The translations under genes were made by a program, and so were the position numbers. Below, piece by piece: positions 55,855 through 64,000 of a stretch of 64,000 bases of DNA. Within the stretch, counting starts at the first letter, position 1; each line of letters begins with the position of its first letter. This DNA is from Ceratothoa steindachneri (Eukaryota; Arthropoda; Malacostraca; Isopoda; Cymothoidae): assembly GCA_963969495.1 (NCBI GenBank), contig OZ018323.1:79432919-79496918 (forward strand). The letters are read 5' to 3'. The notes beneath the pieces are model-generated. The model searched no databases, was not told where the DNA came from, and worked only from the letters and a program-made list of their open reading frames with translations.

Positions 55855-56428
55855 TAAGAAGAAATGTCTCAATTGTAAAGGGGAACACAGGACCATTGTC
55901 CTGAACTGCCCAAAGCGCCGAGACATCATCAAAAGGAAGGAGTAAAAAGAGAAGAAAACCAAGGAGGTGACCTACGCGAACGCTGCTAAGAAGAATGGGG
56001 AAATAAAGACTGCACATGCACCTGCACAGATGAATATCACAGAAGATCTAATTGCAAAGATAATGATCTTCATTACCCACGCAAATGTGGCTAATGCAGT
56101 GAAGCCTGGCTGCTACCACCAGATACTTACTGCACTCTTAAAAGCCCACAATCTCCCGTCAGTAATCATGCCTGCAGACCCTGAATGCTCTAAGGTATTC
56201 AAGGAATCAGTCAGTCGAAACTATTGCATCGGAGGAAATGAAAAGGCTAAAAATGAGGAGGGATCCTCCTCTTATGACAACGACGAGGGCCCCTGCACCC
56301 GTACACGAGCTACGAAGAGCAGGTCCAAAACCTCAAGTCCACCTCCAAAGAAAGAAAACTCTGGGCACAATAAAACCGCCCAACCAGCCCCCAAGAAGAA
56401 AAAGAAGAATAAGAAGAAGCATAGGTAA
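55855..56428 (+). pseudogene. LINE ORF1 (gag) C-terminal part, copy P2
   Basis: Starts KKCLNCKGEHRTIVLNC, the third knuckle, then PKRRDIIKRKE and a stop at 55,943. It continues VTYANAAKKNGEIK, then MIFITHANVANAVKPGCYHQILTALLKAHNLPSVIMP, and ends in a basic Lys-rich tail (KKKKKNKKKHR). The ITHANVANAV...LLKAHNLP domain is shared with L4 and L6. Knuckles one and two and the N-terminus are deleted. Confidence 0.8.
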
Positions 56429-56458
56429 AAACAATTCACCATCTTACGGAACGCACTA

Positions 56459-59074
56459 AAGATACTGGAAATTAATACCAACGGATGGACGACGAAAAAA
56501 ACTCTTTACGGAAATGTATTCAGAGAAATTGATGCAGACATCATCTTAATTTCGGAACACGGGATCGACACGCGAATGCAGAAATGAAACTCTGGAACTA
56601 CGATGTGTTGATCACGAATTATTCGCAGGAGTGGTTCGACGGTGCCGCTATTGCAATAAAGAAAGGGATTAAATACAAGCAAATCAGAAATCTAGAAGAA
56701 TCCTACCTCGCGATTGAGGTCGAACTCGACATAGGAAAGTTGGCTATTGCTACCGGATATCAACCCCCAAGGAGAGACGTGTTACTGATTCACACTATCA
56801 CTGGCCTATTTCGCAGAAAAGCCCCCACTATATAAATAGGGGATCTGAACGTCAGATGCCGAGAATCCGGTTACAGGACATTCAACGGTATAGGAAGAAG
56901 TCTGGACCTATTGCTGGACAGAAATATTGCCCAGTGAATAGGCCCCGACTTCCCCAACTTTATCAGAGCAGGAAGTGCCACAAAACCAGACATCTGTCTG
57001 GCGAATCGTCAGCTACCCTTCAATTACTACATGGAACCAGTTTAGGTACCATGTAGTGACCATATAGGAATCCTACTCACTATCAACAGGAACCCTTTAC
57101 AAGTTCTAGCTGTATTCAGAAAGAACTACAGAAGAGCAGACTGGATACGGTACACGCGCCTTCTCGAGAGCTACGATCCGCCCAACTTGGACGAGGCAAT
57201 TCTCGAGGAGATTGACGAGGCACTCGACAATCTCAATAACCATATCATTAACGCAGATAAGGCTTGTATCCTTAAATCCGAGTATAGGGCCATCTCTACC
57301 TACAGATGGACCGAATACATGAAGGATTTATACGGTGAGCTGAAACTATTGTATGAAATCAACATCAGGAGTACATCAGTTCACTCAATGCAACGAAGTA
57401 AAGAAATCAAACAAAAACTCAACCAGTTGATCCTCGAACAACAATGGAGACGATGGGATGATGCGATCGATAGCCTCGATCACGAAGCAACTTCCAAAGA
57501 TTTTTTAAAAAAGATCAGAAATCTCAAAGGATCGACTGGGATTAAGAAGATCGAGTTACAAAAATAAAATGGAAACATCGAAACGGAAGAAAGAAGAATT
57601 GAAAAGATATTTCGAAGTTATTGGGAAAAAACCTTCAGTATAACTGAAGAGGAAAACGAAGACTATGACCTAGAGTTTGAAAGTAACATTATAGACGAGC
57701 TTAACGAACAAATACACAAGACGCACCCCCACCACCAGGTGGATAGACAGCGCGACGGAGACTCCGAGATTACCGAAGAAGAACTACTCAGCGCTCTGCT
57801 CATTCCGACAATTTTTTTTTTTTATTTAAAGGGCTATCTGGCGACTGCCGACTCATTCCGACAAAAAGCCCCAGGATACTCGTGGCTTACAAAGTTAAAC
57901 TTTGAAAAGGCACCACCCAGTGTTATCGAAGGGATTAGAAGGATATATAACGCCTGCCTGAAGACGGGATACTTTCCAGATGCTTATAAAACAGCTAAGA
58001 TGATTTTCTTGTCTAAGCAAGGAAAGGACCCAAGAATTTGGCGGGAAGCTCTTCGAGAATATCCTTAACCTCTGACTAGTGTCTCACCTGGAGGAGAACT
58101 CCCTCTTCAACCCACATCAATTCGGGTTTAGGAGGCAGCGAAGTACGGAGATGGCGATTAATGTCATCACGGAAAAGCTAGCCCAGGCAAAATGGGAAAG
58201 AAGTTACGTGGACATTGTTTGTCGGGTTGTATCAAACAAAAGCAGTTGATGAGGTGTGGCAACGGGGAATGCAGTACAAGATATTACGACTGGGCCTAAG
58301 TGAAAACTTGGAAAGAACTCTCTGTGACTATGTCATGGAGAAAGCGGCGTACATCAGTTTAGGGTGCACGGACGGACCAAAGTTTCAGCTCACTGCGGGC
58401 CTCCCGCGCCTTGGTAAGTTCGTATGACATTAGCAGAAATTGAAAACCTTAACACCTACGAGGCCCGGTGGAAGATTCGCACCAACCAGAAAAATTTCAA
58501 AGTAGTCCCCATAGGCAGGAGACTACTTTAAGACGTCAGGGTGGGGGATAGACGTTATCCCTACATCACGGAGTGCAATGTACTCGGAATGAAGATTACT
58601 TCAACCGGGTATAAGAAGCAAGTCCAAAAGAGAATCACCAAGGCCACTGCTGCAGTCAAAACTCCATACATGTTAAGAAATCTTCGTGAAAGCAATAAGA
58701 AAATGATCTACAATGCACTTGCAAGATCGACGCTGCTGTACCCCGCTTCCGCCCTCTCATGTGTCTCGAAGACACAAAAGAGGAAAGTAGAAGTGGTACA
58801 GAATAAATGTATGTACCTAATTACAGGTACATACAGGCGAGAAGGAAGACGCCAGGAAGAGCTACACCAGGGGGTGGGGATAAATCCCATTAACGTTGTC
58901 ATAGAAGAACGGACAAGGAATATGCAGAAAACAGTTAATCGAGAATTGTACGATGATATCATCCAAATGATTAACCAGAACAGAAGAGGCATAAGTCGCG
59001 CCAGATTTCCGAGCTGCGCTGGGCTTTTAGCCAGACCAAAGAAACTGACTAAGAAAAAGATTACCCAATTATGA
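56459..59074 (+). pseudogene. LINE ORF2 (endonuclease-RT), copy P2, RT box deleted
   Basis: Endonuclease: LEINTNGWTTKKTLYGNVF, DADIILISEHGID, FDGAAIAIKKG, ATGYQPPRRDV, IGDLNVRCRESGYR, TKPDICLAN and CSDHIGILLT. RT: SFRQKAPGYSWLTKLNFEKA, TGYFPDAYKTAKMIF, FGFRRQRSTEMAINVITEKLA, EVWQRGMQYKILRLGLSENLE and LTAGLP. At that point the segment that should carry QGG and FADD is gone, and the frame resumes at LAEIENLNTYEARWKIRTNQKNFKVVPIGRR. The last frame (58,541-59,074, 177 codons) holds ECNVLGMKITSTGYKK, TYRREGRRQEELH and RRGISRARFPS. A 40-bp insertion with a 13-bp duplication lies at 57,812. Confidence 0.87.
57799..57864 (-). mobile_element. Very short retroposed insert with 13-bp TSD
   Basis: CTCATTCCGACAA occurs at 57,799-57,811 and again at 57,852-57,864. 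The 40 bp between them reads, on the minus strand, TCGGCAGTCGCCAGATAGCC followed by CTTTAAATAAAAAAAAAAAA. A short unique head, an A-rich tail and a 13-bp duplication are the signature of an extremely 5'-truncated target-primed insertion. The parent element is not identified. Confidence 0.75.
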
Positions 59075-59540
59075 AACCTCACCGATTTCTACAAGCATTC
59101 ACCGATGAAGACCTCCAAAATACCGAAGAAGACATCCAAGAAAAAACAAAACACACGATTTACACTCGCTACATAATATACAAAAAACAAAGACACTAAG
59201 CACAACACTAAAGGGATTACATTTATTACAACAACAGCAAATGCACATATCATACCCCAAAACATTATTTTTTTGAAGACAAATGTCTTGAACTCCATAT
59301 TATATAGACTAACTCAAAGACAACAAAGGAACCACAAAACAAAAAATATTTAAAAGCCATAGGCCCGATCACCAGGCTCTTAGCATCTCTTTGCGCCCTA
59401 CCACACTTTTTTCTCTTTTCACCACTTGTCTATTTTCTGCCATGTGTCCCACACCCTTTCTTTATCCCCTACCCATGCCTACACTCTTACAACAAATTGT
59501 AATTTAATTTTTCCATTGGTTAGATATTTAGTAGAGAGCG
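59075..59540 (+). other. LINE 3' UTR, copy P2
   Basis: Non-coding, A/C-rich, with no conserved gene. An ATTGG box (59,515-59,519) and ATATTTAG (59,524-59,531) lie 30-40 bp before the histone-like ATG of P3 and could be promoter remnants of a histone gene. Confidence 0.5.
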
Positions 59541-59557
59541 ATATTCACGCGTTCATC

Positions 59558-61208
59558 ATGTCTGGTCGTGGCAAAAAATTGAAGAGACATTTGCCAAACA
59601 TTCTTTTCGGGAGGAAAAGGAGACAATTATCCGGAAGAAGAATAAAGAATAACCAGGAATAAAGAGGAGGGCCGCTACGCAAAGGAAGCCACCCGCAATG
59701 GACGTCACACGGATCTCCTCCGTACCATCAGTGAGGCAACAAAACCAAGCCGGCCAACTGTTGTGAAAACTATCTTTGGCGCGCTCAATGTAGCCCTCCT
59801 AAACTAATTGAGATGCCCAACGGCTGGGCCACATTATGTTGGACTCCAGAAGACATCGAGAAGATCGTGTCCGAGGAAGCTAAAGAGCCCCTTCGGATGA
59901 TTGGACTTGAAGCTTCCATCCATCACGAAATCATGGTTCGTCGAACAGTCATCCTCAGAAAGCTCGACCCCTTTTTCACGGACAACAGCAGTGAAGACAT
60001 CAAGGCCGAGCTTTCTAAGCACCAAAATTGGGCGAAAATTGTCATGGTGGAAAAGTTTGGCAAAAATATCGTCAAAATTATCTTCGCAAGTACTGAGGTA
60101 GCGCAAAGAGCTATGAAGGAGGGGCTACTAGGGTTCTACCTCAGGGTAGCCCCTGAGAAGATTCAAGCAGAAGAATACATCCAAATAGAAAGCTGCTTCA
60201 GATGCCTAGCCGTAGAAAAACACCCCACGAGAGAATGAACAGCGACCGAAGTCACATGTTCTGCCTCTTCCAGACCAGGACACGGATGGAAGGAGTGTGC
60301 CTAAGAAAAACCAAGTTGTGCAAAGTGCGGACGGGACCACAGGGCCTTGGCCATGAGGTGTGCAGTCCGCAAAGAGGCCATTTGGGCAAAACGCGAAAAG
60401 ACGAAAAAAGAAAAGTAGGTAAGGGCGAAGAACTCCGTGGAAACAGAAGCGGCTACCAGAACTACGGTCGCCGAAACAACGGCACCAAAGCTAGTGATAC
60501 CAAGTGAGTGTAAAGAGATAATGACCATGGTCATCTACGGACACTTGACAAACCTAGCCAACCACGGCACTTTCTCTCAATAGTTTAACCAACTACTGCA
60601 GAAAAAACAGATTTAAGTAAAAACTATGGTTTCTGCCATATCCCCCTTGGCAGGAAGTCTTGAAAATACAATTTGTAGACGACAAACAGCAGAATAACAC
60701 AAACAAAGAAGATGAAAAAGAACCATCCGAAAAACAACATCATCAAAAAATCACAGAAGAAGAAATAACTACAGAAGAAGAAGAGACAACAAACGAAAGT
60801 CCCCAAAAAAGCCCAAAGAAGAAACGGCAAAGGAAAAAGAAAAGGACAACGTCCCGAAAGGAAGAAGAGGCAGAGCATCAACAACAACAACAAGAGTATA
60901 AACTTCACGGGGAAGAAGACGATGACATCTTGGATTATCCCGAAATACATCTCACGGAGGAAAGAGATATTCTATTAAGAGGATTCTTCTTTAACGCCGA
61001 AGACGTGGACCTCAAGGTCTTCGGTGCTTCAGTCTGCAAACCCCCGAAAGAGGACCTGGAGAGTCTACTCGATGGAATTCTTTGCGGGGACAAGTGGACC
61101 TACGAAGGACCGTGGTCGTCAAAAGAGATAGGAGGAATGTTGACGGAACGCGCTATCTACATTCCGGCCTCGTGCGTGTATACCATCAAAATGTCCACCT
61201 ATGTATAA
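59558..61208 (+). pseudogene. LINE gag (ORF1) with MSGRGK start, element P3
   Basis: ATG at 59,558 opens MSGRGKKLKRHLPNILFGRK, a basic leader that stays open to 59,662. After a one-base shift the frame reads EEGRYAKEATRNGRHTDLL, then RTISEATKPSRP as in L5. Next are EKIVSEEAKEPLRMIGLEAS, LRKLDPFFTDNSSEDIKAEL and FGKNIVKIIFASTEV (59,813-60,238, open). Zinc-knuckle motifs cross frame shifts (CFRCLAVEKHPTRE, GHGWKECA, CAKCGRDHRALAMRC). The final frame (60,660-61,208, 182 codons) has a Lys/Glu-rich stretch, then DILLRGFFFNAEDVDLKVFG and CGDKWTYEGPWSSKE, ending at a stop. The MSGRGK start could add a histone-tail peptide to the particle protein. Confidence 0.8.
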
Positions 61209-62070
61209 GAAAATTAAAAGTGGACAAAAAACTTTAAAAATCGGATAGTCGAAAAATATGTGAAAGTGAATAATAGCAAGTAGTTAATAATAATAAAGAA
61301 GTTCAGTGATTAAGCGAATTACTAATAAAAGCATTTAATACACAGTGGTTAATAATGAATATTTAGTGGTTCATAATAATAACAACAAAAGTGAAACAAC
61401 TAAAAGTGATGGGTTCATAATAAATTTAAAAAGCAGTTATAACGATATAAAAGTATTTAAAATAGGACAAAATAACGAAAAGTGAACGGTCATAATAAAT
61501 CTAGTAGGCTGAAAAATAAAAAAAGTGTTTAAAATAGGATAAAATAACGAAAGGTGAAACGTTCGTAATAATCTCGTAGGCGGAAAAATAAGAGTGTTTA
61601 AAATATGACTTAATATTAACCAATTAAATATGATCTGATGTTTTAAAATTGGCAAATTAAACTAGAAAACAAAACAAAATTAGTTAAAATAACCATGGAA
61701 CGAAATTAGAGTGAAAAATTATGTAAAAGTGAAAATCACTAAGCAAACACAAGGATTTTGTGAAATTTATATATAGGACGACAATATCTTAAAATAAATG
61801 CAGTTTATAAATATAATACTTTGTCATAGAAAAATAGGATTGTATAGTTTCAACAATATGACCTACAGTATTTCCTATAGAATTCAATTTATTACAAAAG
61901 ATAAAAATAATTTTGTATAGAAATGAACAATATGACCTCCGGTTGTACCTGGAGAACACATTTCTTTTCATACTGTTACTTATAACATTCCCTTCTCCAC
62001 TCAACTTTTCTTCCCCACTATTAACTATTTTGTAAAACTAATTTGTATTATTTTTTTCACTCAAATATAT
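61209..62070 (+). repeat. AT-rich tail of P3
   Basis: About 860 bp, AT-rich and poor in C, with AAAGTG words recurring at irregular 20-60 bp intervals and a partly duplicated block (CGAAAAGTGAACGGTCATAATAAATC and CGAAAGGTGAAACGTTCGTAATAATC, 61,477-61,575). Non-coding. Same character as the P0 and P1 tails. Confidence 0.7.
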
Positions 62071-62096
62071 CATTAAATTCCATTTCTGTTCATTTC

Positions 62097-62122
62097 CTGA
62101 AGATGACTGAACACGGTCGAAA
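62097..62122 (+). ncRNA. Hammerhead-like core, left arm
   Basis: CTGAAGA (CUGANGA box) at 62,097-62,103, a short GAC...GTC helix, then GAAA at 62,119-62,122. Stem III and the cleavage triplet are not clear, so activity is doubtful. Confidence 0.45.
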
Positions 62123-62284
62123 GACGTCTAGGAATAAAGAATGTCATTCGCGGATGTTTTTTCTCGCCTCGAAGACCCAGTTAAAAAACTTGTAAGAAAT
62201 ATTAAGAAAATCCAAGTTAAAATTAATAACGCTGCCACAGCTGTGGACTTTAATAGTACCTGCATACAACATAGCTTTTTACCC

Positions 62285-62287
<3 letters not shown>

Positions 62288-62358
<71 letters not shown>
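62288..62358. repeat. (AT)n microsatellite, ~71 bp
   Basis: Perfect AT dinucleotide run forming the centre of the inverted Penelope-like arms. Confidence 0.95.
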
Positions 62359-62361
<3 letters not shown>

Positions 62362-62504
62362 ATGCAGATACTATTGAACCCCACAGCTGTGGCAGCGTTA
62401 TTGATTTTAACTTGTATTCTCTTTACTTTTCTTACAAGTTTTTGTCTGGGTCTTGTAGGCGAGAGAAAAACATTCGCAAAAGACATATTTTATTCCGAGA
62501 CGTC

Positions 62505-62530
62505 TTTCGACCGTGGTCGGTCATCTTCAA
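62505..62530 (-). ncRNA. Hammerhead-like core, right arm
   Basis: On the minus strand, TTGAAGA, then GACCG-ACCA-CGGTC (a perfect five-pair stem II with a four-base loop), then GAAA. The C of CUGANGA is U here. The stem is better preserved than in the left arm, where the equivalent bases have drifted. Confidence 0.5.
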
Positions 62531-62555
62531 GGAATGAACAGAAATGGAATGCCTG

Positions 62556-62994
62556 ATGATGATAAAGATATAACAAGTGTTGAAATGTATGGTAGTAATA
62601 GACAGTGGTGAAGTAGATTTTTTGTTGGCCCTGGTGTGGAGGGCATCTCATGCATTTTTCTTTTCATTCTTCCTTTATTTCCTTCTATTTTTGCACTGCC
62701 AATATAGTGGCTGGCAGCTGTGTTGGTCACTCACGCGACTGCCGTTTTCTTCTTTGTTTTATCTCCTTTTTTATTTATTTTTTTTTCTTTTTTCTCTCAC
62801 TCTCTCTTCCTTCATTTTTCTTTTTTATTTATTTATTTTTTATTTAGTTGCACAAATATATATCTACATATATAAATATACTTTGTCTTCCGTCAAGATG
62901 GCATTCAAGCCTTTCAAATATGATTTTGCTTATTCTTTATCTTTCGTTTTTAATTTTTATTTAATTTATTTTTATTAGCATTTTGCTTGTATGT
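62556..62994. other. No recognisable gene; T-rich
   Basis: Strongly T-rich, low-complexity sequence with TTTATTTATT runs. The long hydrophobic frames read across it reflect composition and carry no motif. Confidence 0.5.
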
Positions 62995-63330
62995 GGGCAC
63001 TTCGCCTCTTTTTAGTTTCAATTTTTCCTTTATTCTTTTTCTTCTTTGATTTAGTTGGGCACTTCGGCTCTTTCTATTTATATATTTCTTTATTTATTCG
63101 AATTTTAATTTATTTATTAATCATGGGCACTTCGCCTATTTTTATTCATTTATTTATTTATTTACTTGGGTTTTCATTTAATTTTGTGGGCACTTCGCTT
63201 CTTTTTATGTTTACTTAAGTTTTGGTTTAGTTGTTAATTTTTGGTCACTTCGCCTCTTTTTAATTATTTGTTTGTTTACTAATGTCGTTATTCTGATTTG
63301 GGCACTTCGCTCTTCTGTTATTTTGTATTC
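62995..63330 (+). repeat. Degenerate tandem repeat, ~54-67 bp unit, six copies
   Basis: Anchor GGGCACTTCGCCTCTTTTTA (with variants) starts at 62,995, 63,057, 63,125, 63,188, 63,243 and 63,300. T/A-rich spacers of variable length fill the rest of each unit. Non-coding. Confidence 0.88.
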
Positions 63331-63588
63331 TTCTATTCTTAATACGGCGGAGTGATCGTTGTCTTATTTAGGTGTATGCTTCGTTTTGTTCTTCCCGGGA
63401 GCACAGTCTTGCACTTTAGAATAAGGTTCTCCTGGTGACTCTTCTAGGTAGGGGTTGTAGAATGTCGAGGTTGGCATTTATAAGCGGGAGTATCTCTTCT
63501 TCTACCTTTTCCCAGGTCTATTTCCCGAGCCTCTGGAGGACCATATTCAATGGCTTCAGTCCTGCCTTTCCATCCTGCGTGCACCAAC
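63331..63588. other. No recognisable gene
   Basis: Unique-looking sequence before the mariner; nothing identified. Confidence 0.4.
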
Positions 63589-63590
63589 TA

Positions 63591-64000
63591 CGAGGGGCGG
63601 TCAATAAGTTTTGCAATTGGGATATAAGGAAACGAGATATAAGGAAAAGTGTTTTATTATTTTCCAATATAACTACCCTCGACTTTAATGCACTTGCGCC
63701 ACTTGTCCTTGAGGCTTCTAATTCCCGACAAATAGAAATCTCCCGACTGCTGTTCAATCCACTCCTGGACGGCGAGCTGGACATCTTCATCGTCCCCAAA
63801 CCGGCGTCCACGCAGTGCAGCCTTGAGCTGGTGGAATAAAAAGTAGTTGCTAGGGGCCAGATCTGGACTGTAGGGGGGGGGGAGGTTGAACTCCTTGAAT
63901 CCGCACTCGCGCAGGGCAGCTTGTGCAACTCTGAACTTGTGGACGTGGACGACGTTGAAGTCGATCATGGAGCGTGAGGTTTCAGGGACCCAACGGGCAT
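63591..64000 (-). mobile_element. Second mariner copy, cut by the window edge
   Basis: TA at 63,589-63,590, then CGAGGGGCGGTCAATAAGTTTTGC, the same TIR as the mariner at 12,355. The coding strand is minus. Only the 3' half is inside the window. Confidence 0.9.
63657..64000 (-). pseudogene. Mariner transposase C-terminal part, same core deletion
   Basis: Reads VAQAALRECGFKEFNLPPPY, SPDLAPSNYFLFHQLKAAL, RGRRFGDDEDVQLAVQEWIE and SGDFYLSGIRSLKDKWRKCI, open for 103 codons and without the two stops of copy one. Just upstream is the joint CCTCACGCTCCATGATCGAC, equivalent to 12,891-12,910 in copy one, where the catalytic core is absent. This C-terminal half is better preserved than copy one, suggesting a younger insertion. 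The N-terminal half lies beyond the window. Confidence 0.85.

Larger units (their letters stand above)
55345..59540 (+). mobile_element. LINE copy P2 (plus strand), internally deleted
   Basis: Plus-strand LINE closest to L4 in the ORFs, with an L5-type leader (CTGCCATTCAT, AACTATGCC). It is internally deleted twice: the first two thirds of gag are missing (the leader runs into the third zinc knuckle near 55,855), and the RT catalytic box is missing (near 58,410). The 3' UTR runs from 59,075 to about 59,540, where P3 starts. Confidence 0.85.
59541..62070 (+). mobile_element. Gag-only LINE derivative P3 with histone-like 5' start
   Basis: Same plan as P1: TTCATCATGTCTGGTCGTGG start, basic leader, full gag to a C-terminal domain, then an AT-rich tail starting ATTAAAAGTGGACAAAAA at 61,214. 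The tail ends with a CCTCCGG..CCTGGAG hairpin-like motif (61,934-61,952) and the pyrimidine-rich end shared with P0. No endonuclease or RT is present. A Penelope-like end follows at 62,074. Confidence 0.78.
62074..62555. mobile_element. Head-to-head Penelope-like ends around (AT)n
   Basis: Two ~200-bp arms, 62,074-62,280 and 62,360-62,555, are inverted copies: ATTCCATTTCTGTTCATT, TGAAGATGAC, CGGTCGAAAGACGTCT, GGAATAAA, ACTTGTAAGAAA and CGCTGCCACAGCTGTGG are shared in order. An (AT)n tract lies between them. The block CUGAAGA-stem-GAAA followed by AGACGTCT and AATAAA is the usual look of Penelope-like element ends, whose repeats carry hammerhead ribozymes. No RT or GIY-YIG sequence is present, so the family call rests on the end motif. 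Confidence 0.6.

Noticed and set aside
62577..63218. Possible membrane protein: long Phe/Leu/Tyr-rich frames on the plus strand
   Set aside because: T-rich low-complexity DNA and a 60-bp tandem repeat generate hydrophobic frames; there is no start context, homology or conservation.
1..64000. Bacterial or phage features (operons, ribosome binding sites, CRISPR, attachment sites)
   Set aside because: Element types, long AT-rich non-coding tracts, microsatellites and intron-like gaps all point to an animal genome.

Overview
The window looks like repeat-dominated chromosomal DNA from an animal, probably an invertebrate. I favour an arthropod, but no host gene is present to settle it. Every protein-coding trace I recognise belongs to a transposable element, and nearly all are broken by stops, frameshifts, truncations or nested insertions. 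I see no rRNA, tRNA, CRISPR array or operon structure. The one trace of ordinary cellular coding sequence is a short histone-like start (Met/Val-Ser-Gly-Arg-Gly-Lys) at 53,059 and again at 59,558, each at the head of a retrotransposon gag region.

Left part (1-15.5 kb) is a DNA-transposon graveyard. It holds a TTF-type hAT transposase fragment (1-779, minus); a hAT element at 2,886-6,354 with a perfect 8-bp target duplication and an extra inverted copy of its own 5' end; a second hAT at 6,464-9,348; long inverted-repeat arms; a Ty3/Gypsy gag-protease scrap near 12 kb; a mariner with intact TIRs but a deleted core (12,355-13,270); a small hAT derivative (13,822-14,740); and a 253-bp tandem triplication.

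Middle part (16-47.3 kb) is a nearly uninterrupted head-to-tail run of seven non-LTR retrotransposon (LINE) copies, all on the minus strand, here called L1 to L7. L1-L6 are one lineage: gag-like ORF1 with three CCHC knuckles, then an APE-type endonuclease plus reverse transcriptase ORF2. L1 pairs with L3, L2 with L6, and L4 with the plus-strand copy P2. L7 is a different, Jockey-like lineage with a GC-rich ORF1. A 1.28-kb hAT is nested in L1, and L3 supplies its empty site.

Right part (47.6-62.1 kb) switches to plus-strand LINEs. An LTR retrotransposon (47,783-52,378, minus orientation, 1.3-kb LTRs, 5-bp target duplication) sits in an AT-rich LINE tail. It is followed by two gag-only elements with histone-like starts (P1 at 53.0 kb, P3 at 59.6 kb) that flank a full-architecture LINE (P2). 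Both gag-only copies keep the whole gag including its C-terminal domain but have no endonuclease or RT, so they look like a non-autonomous half-LINE family. This is the most novel signal in the window.

The last 2 kb holds a head-to-head pair of Penelope-like ends with hammerhead-like cores around an (AT)n tract, a ~60-bp degenerate tandem repeat, and a second mariner with the same core deletion as the first, cut by the window edge.
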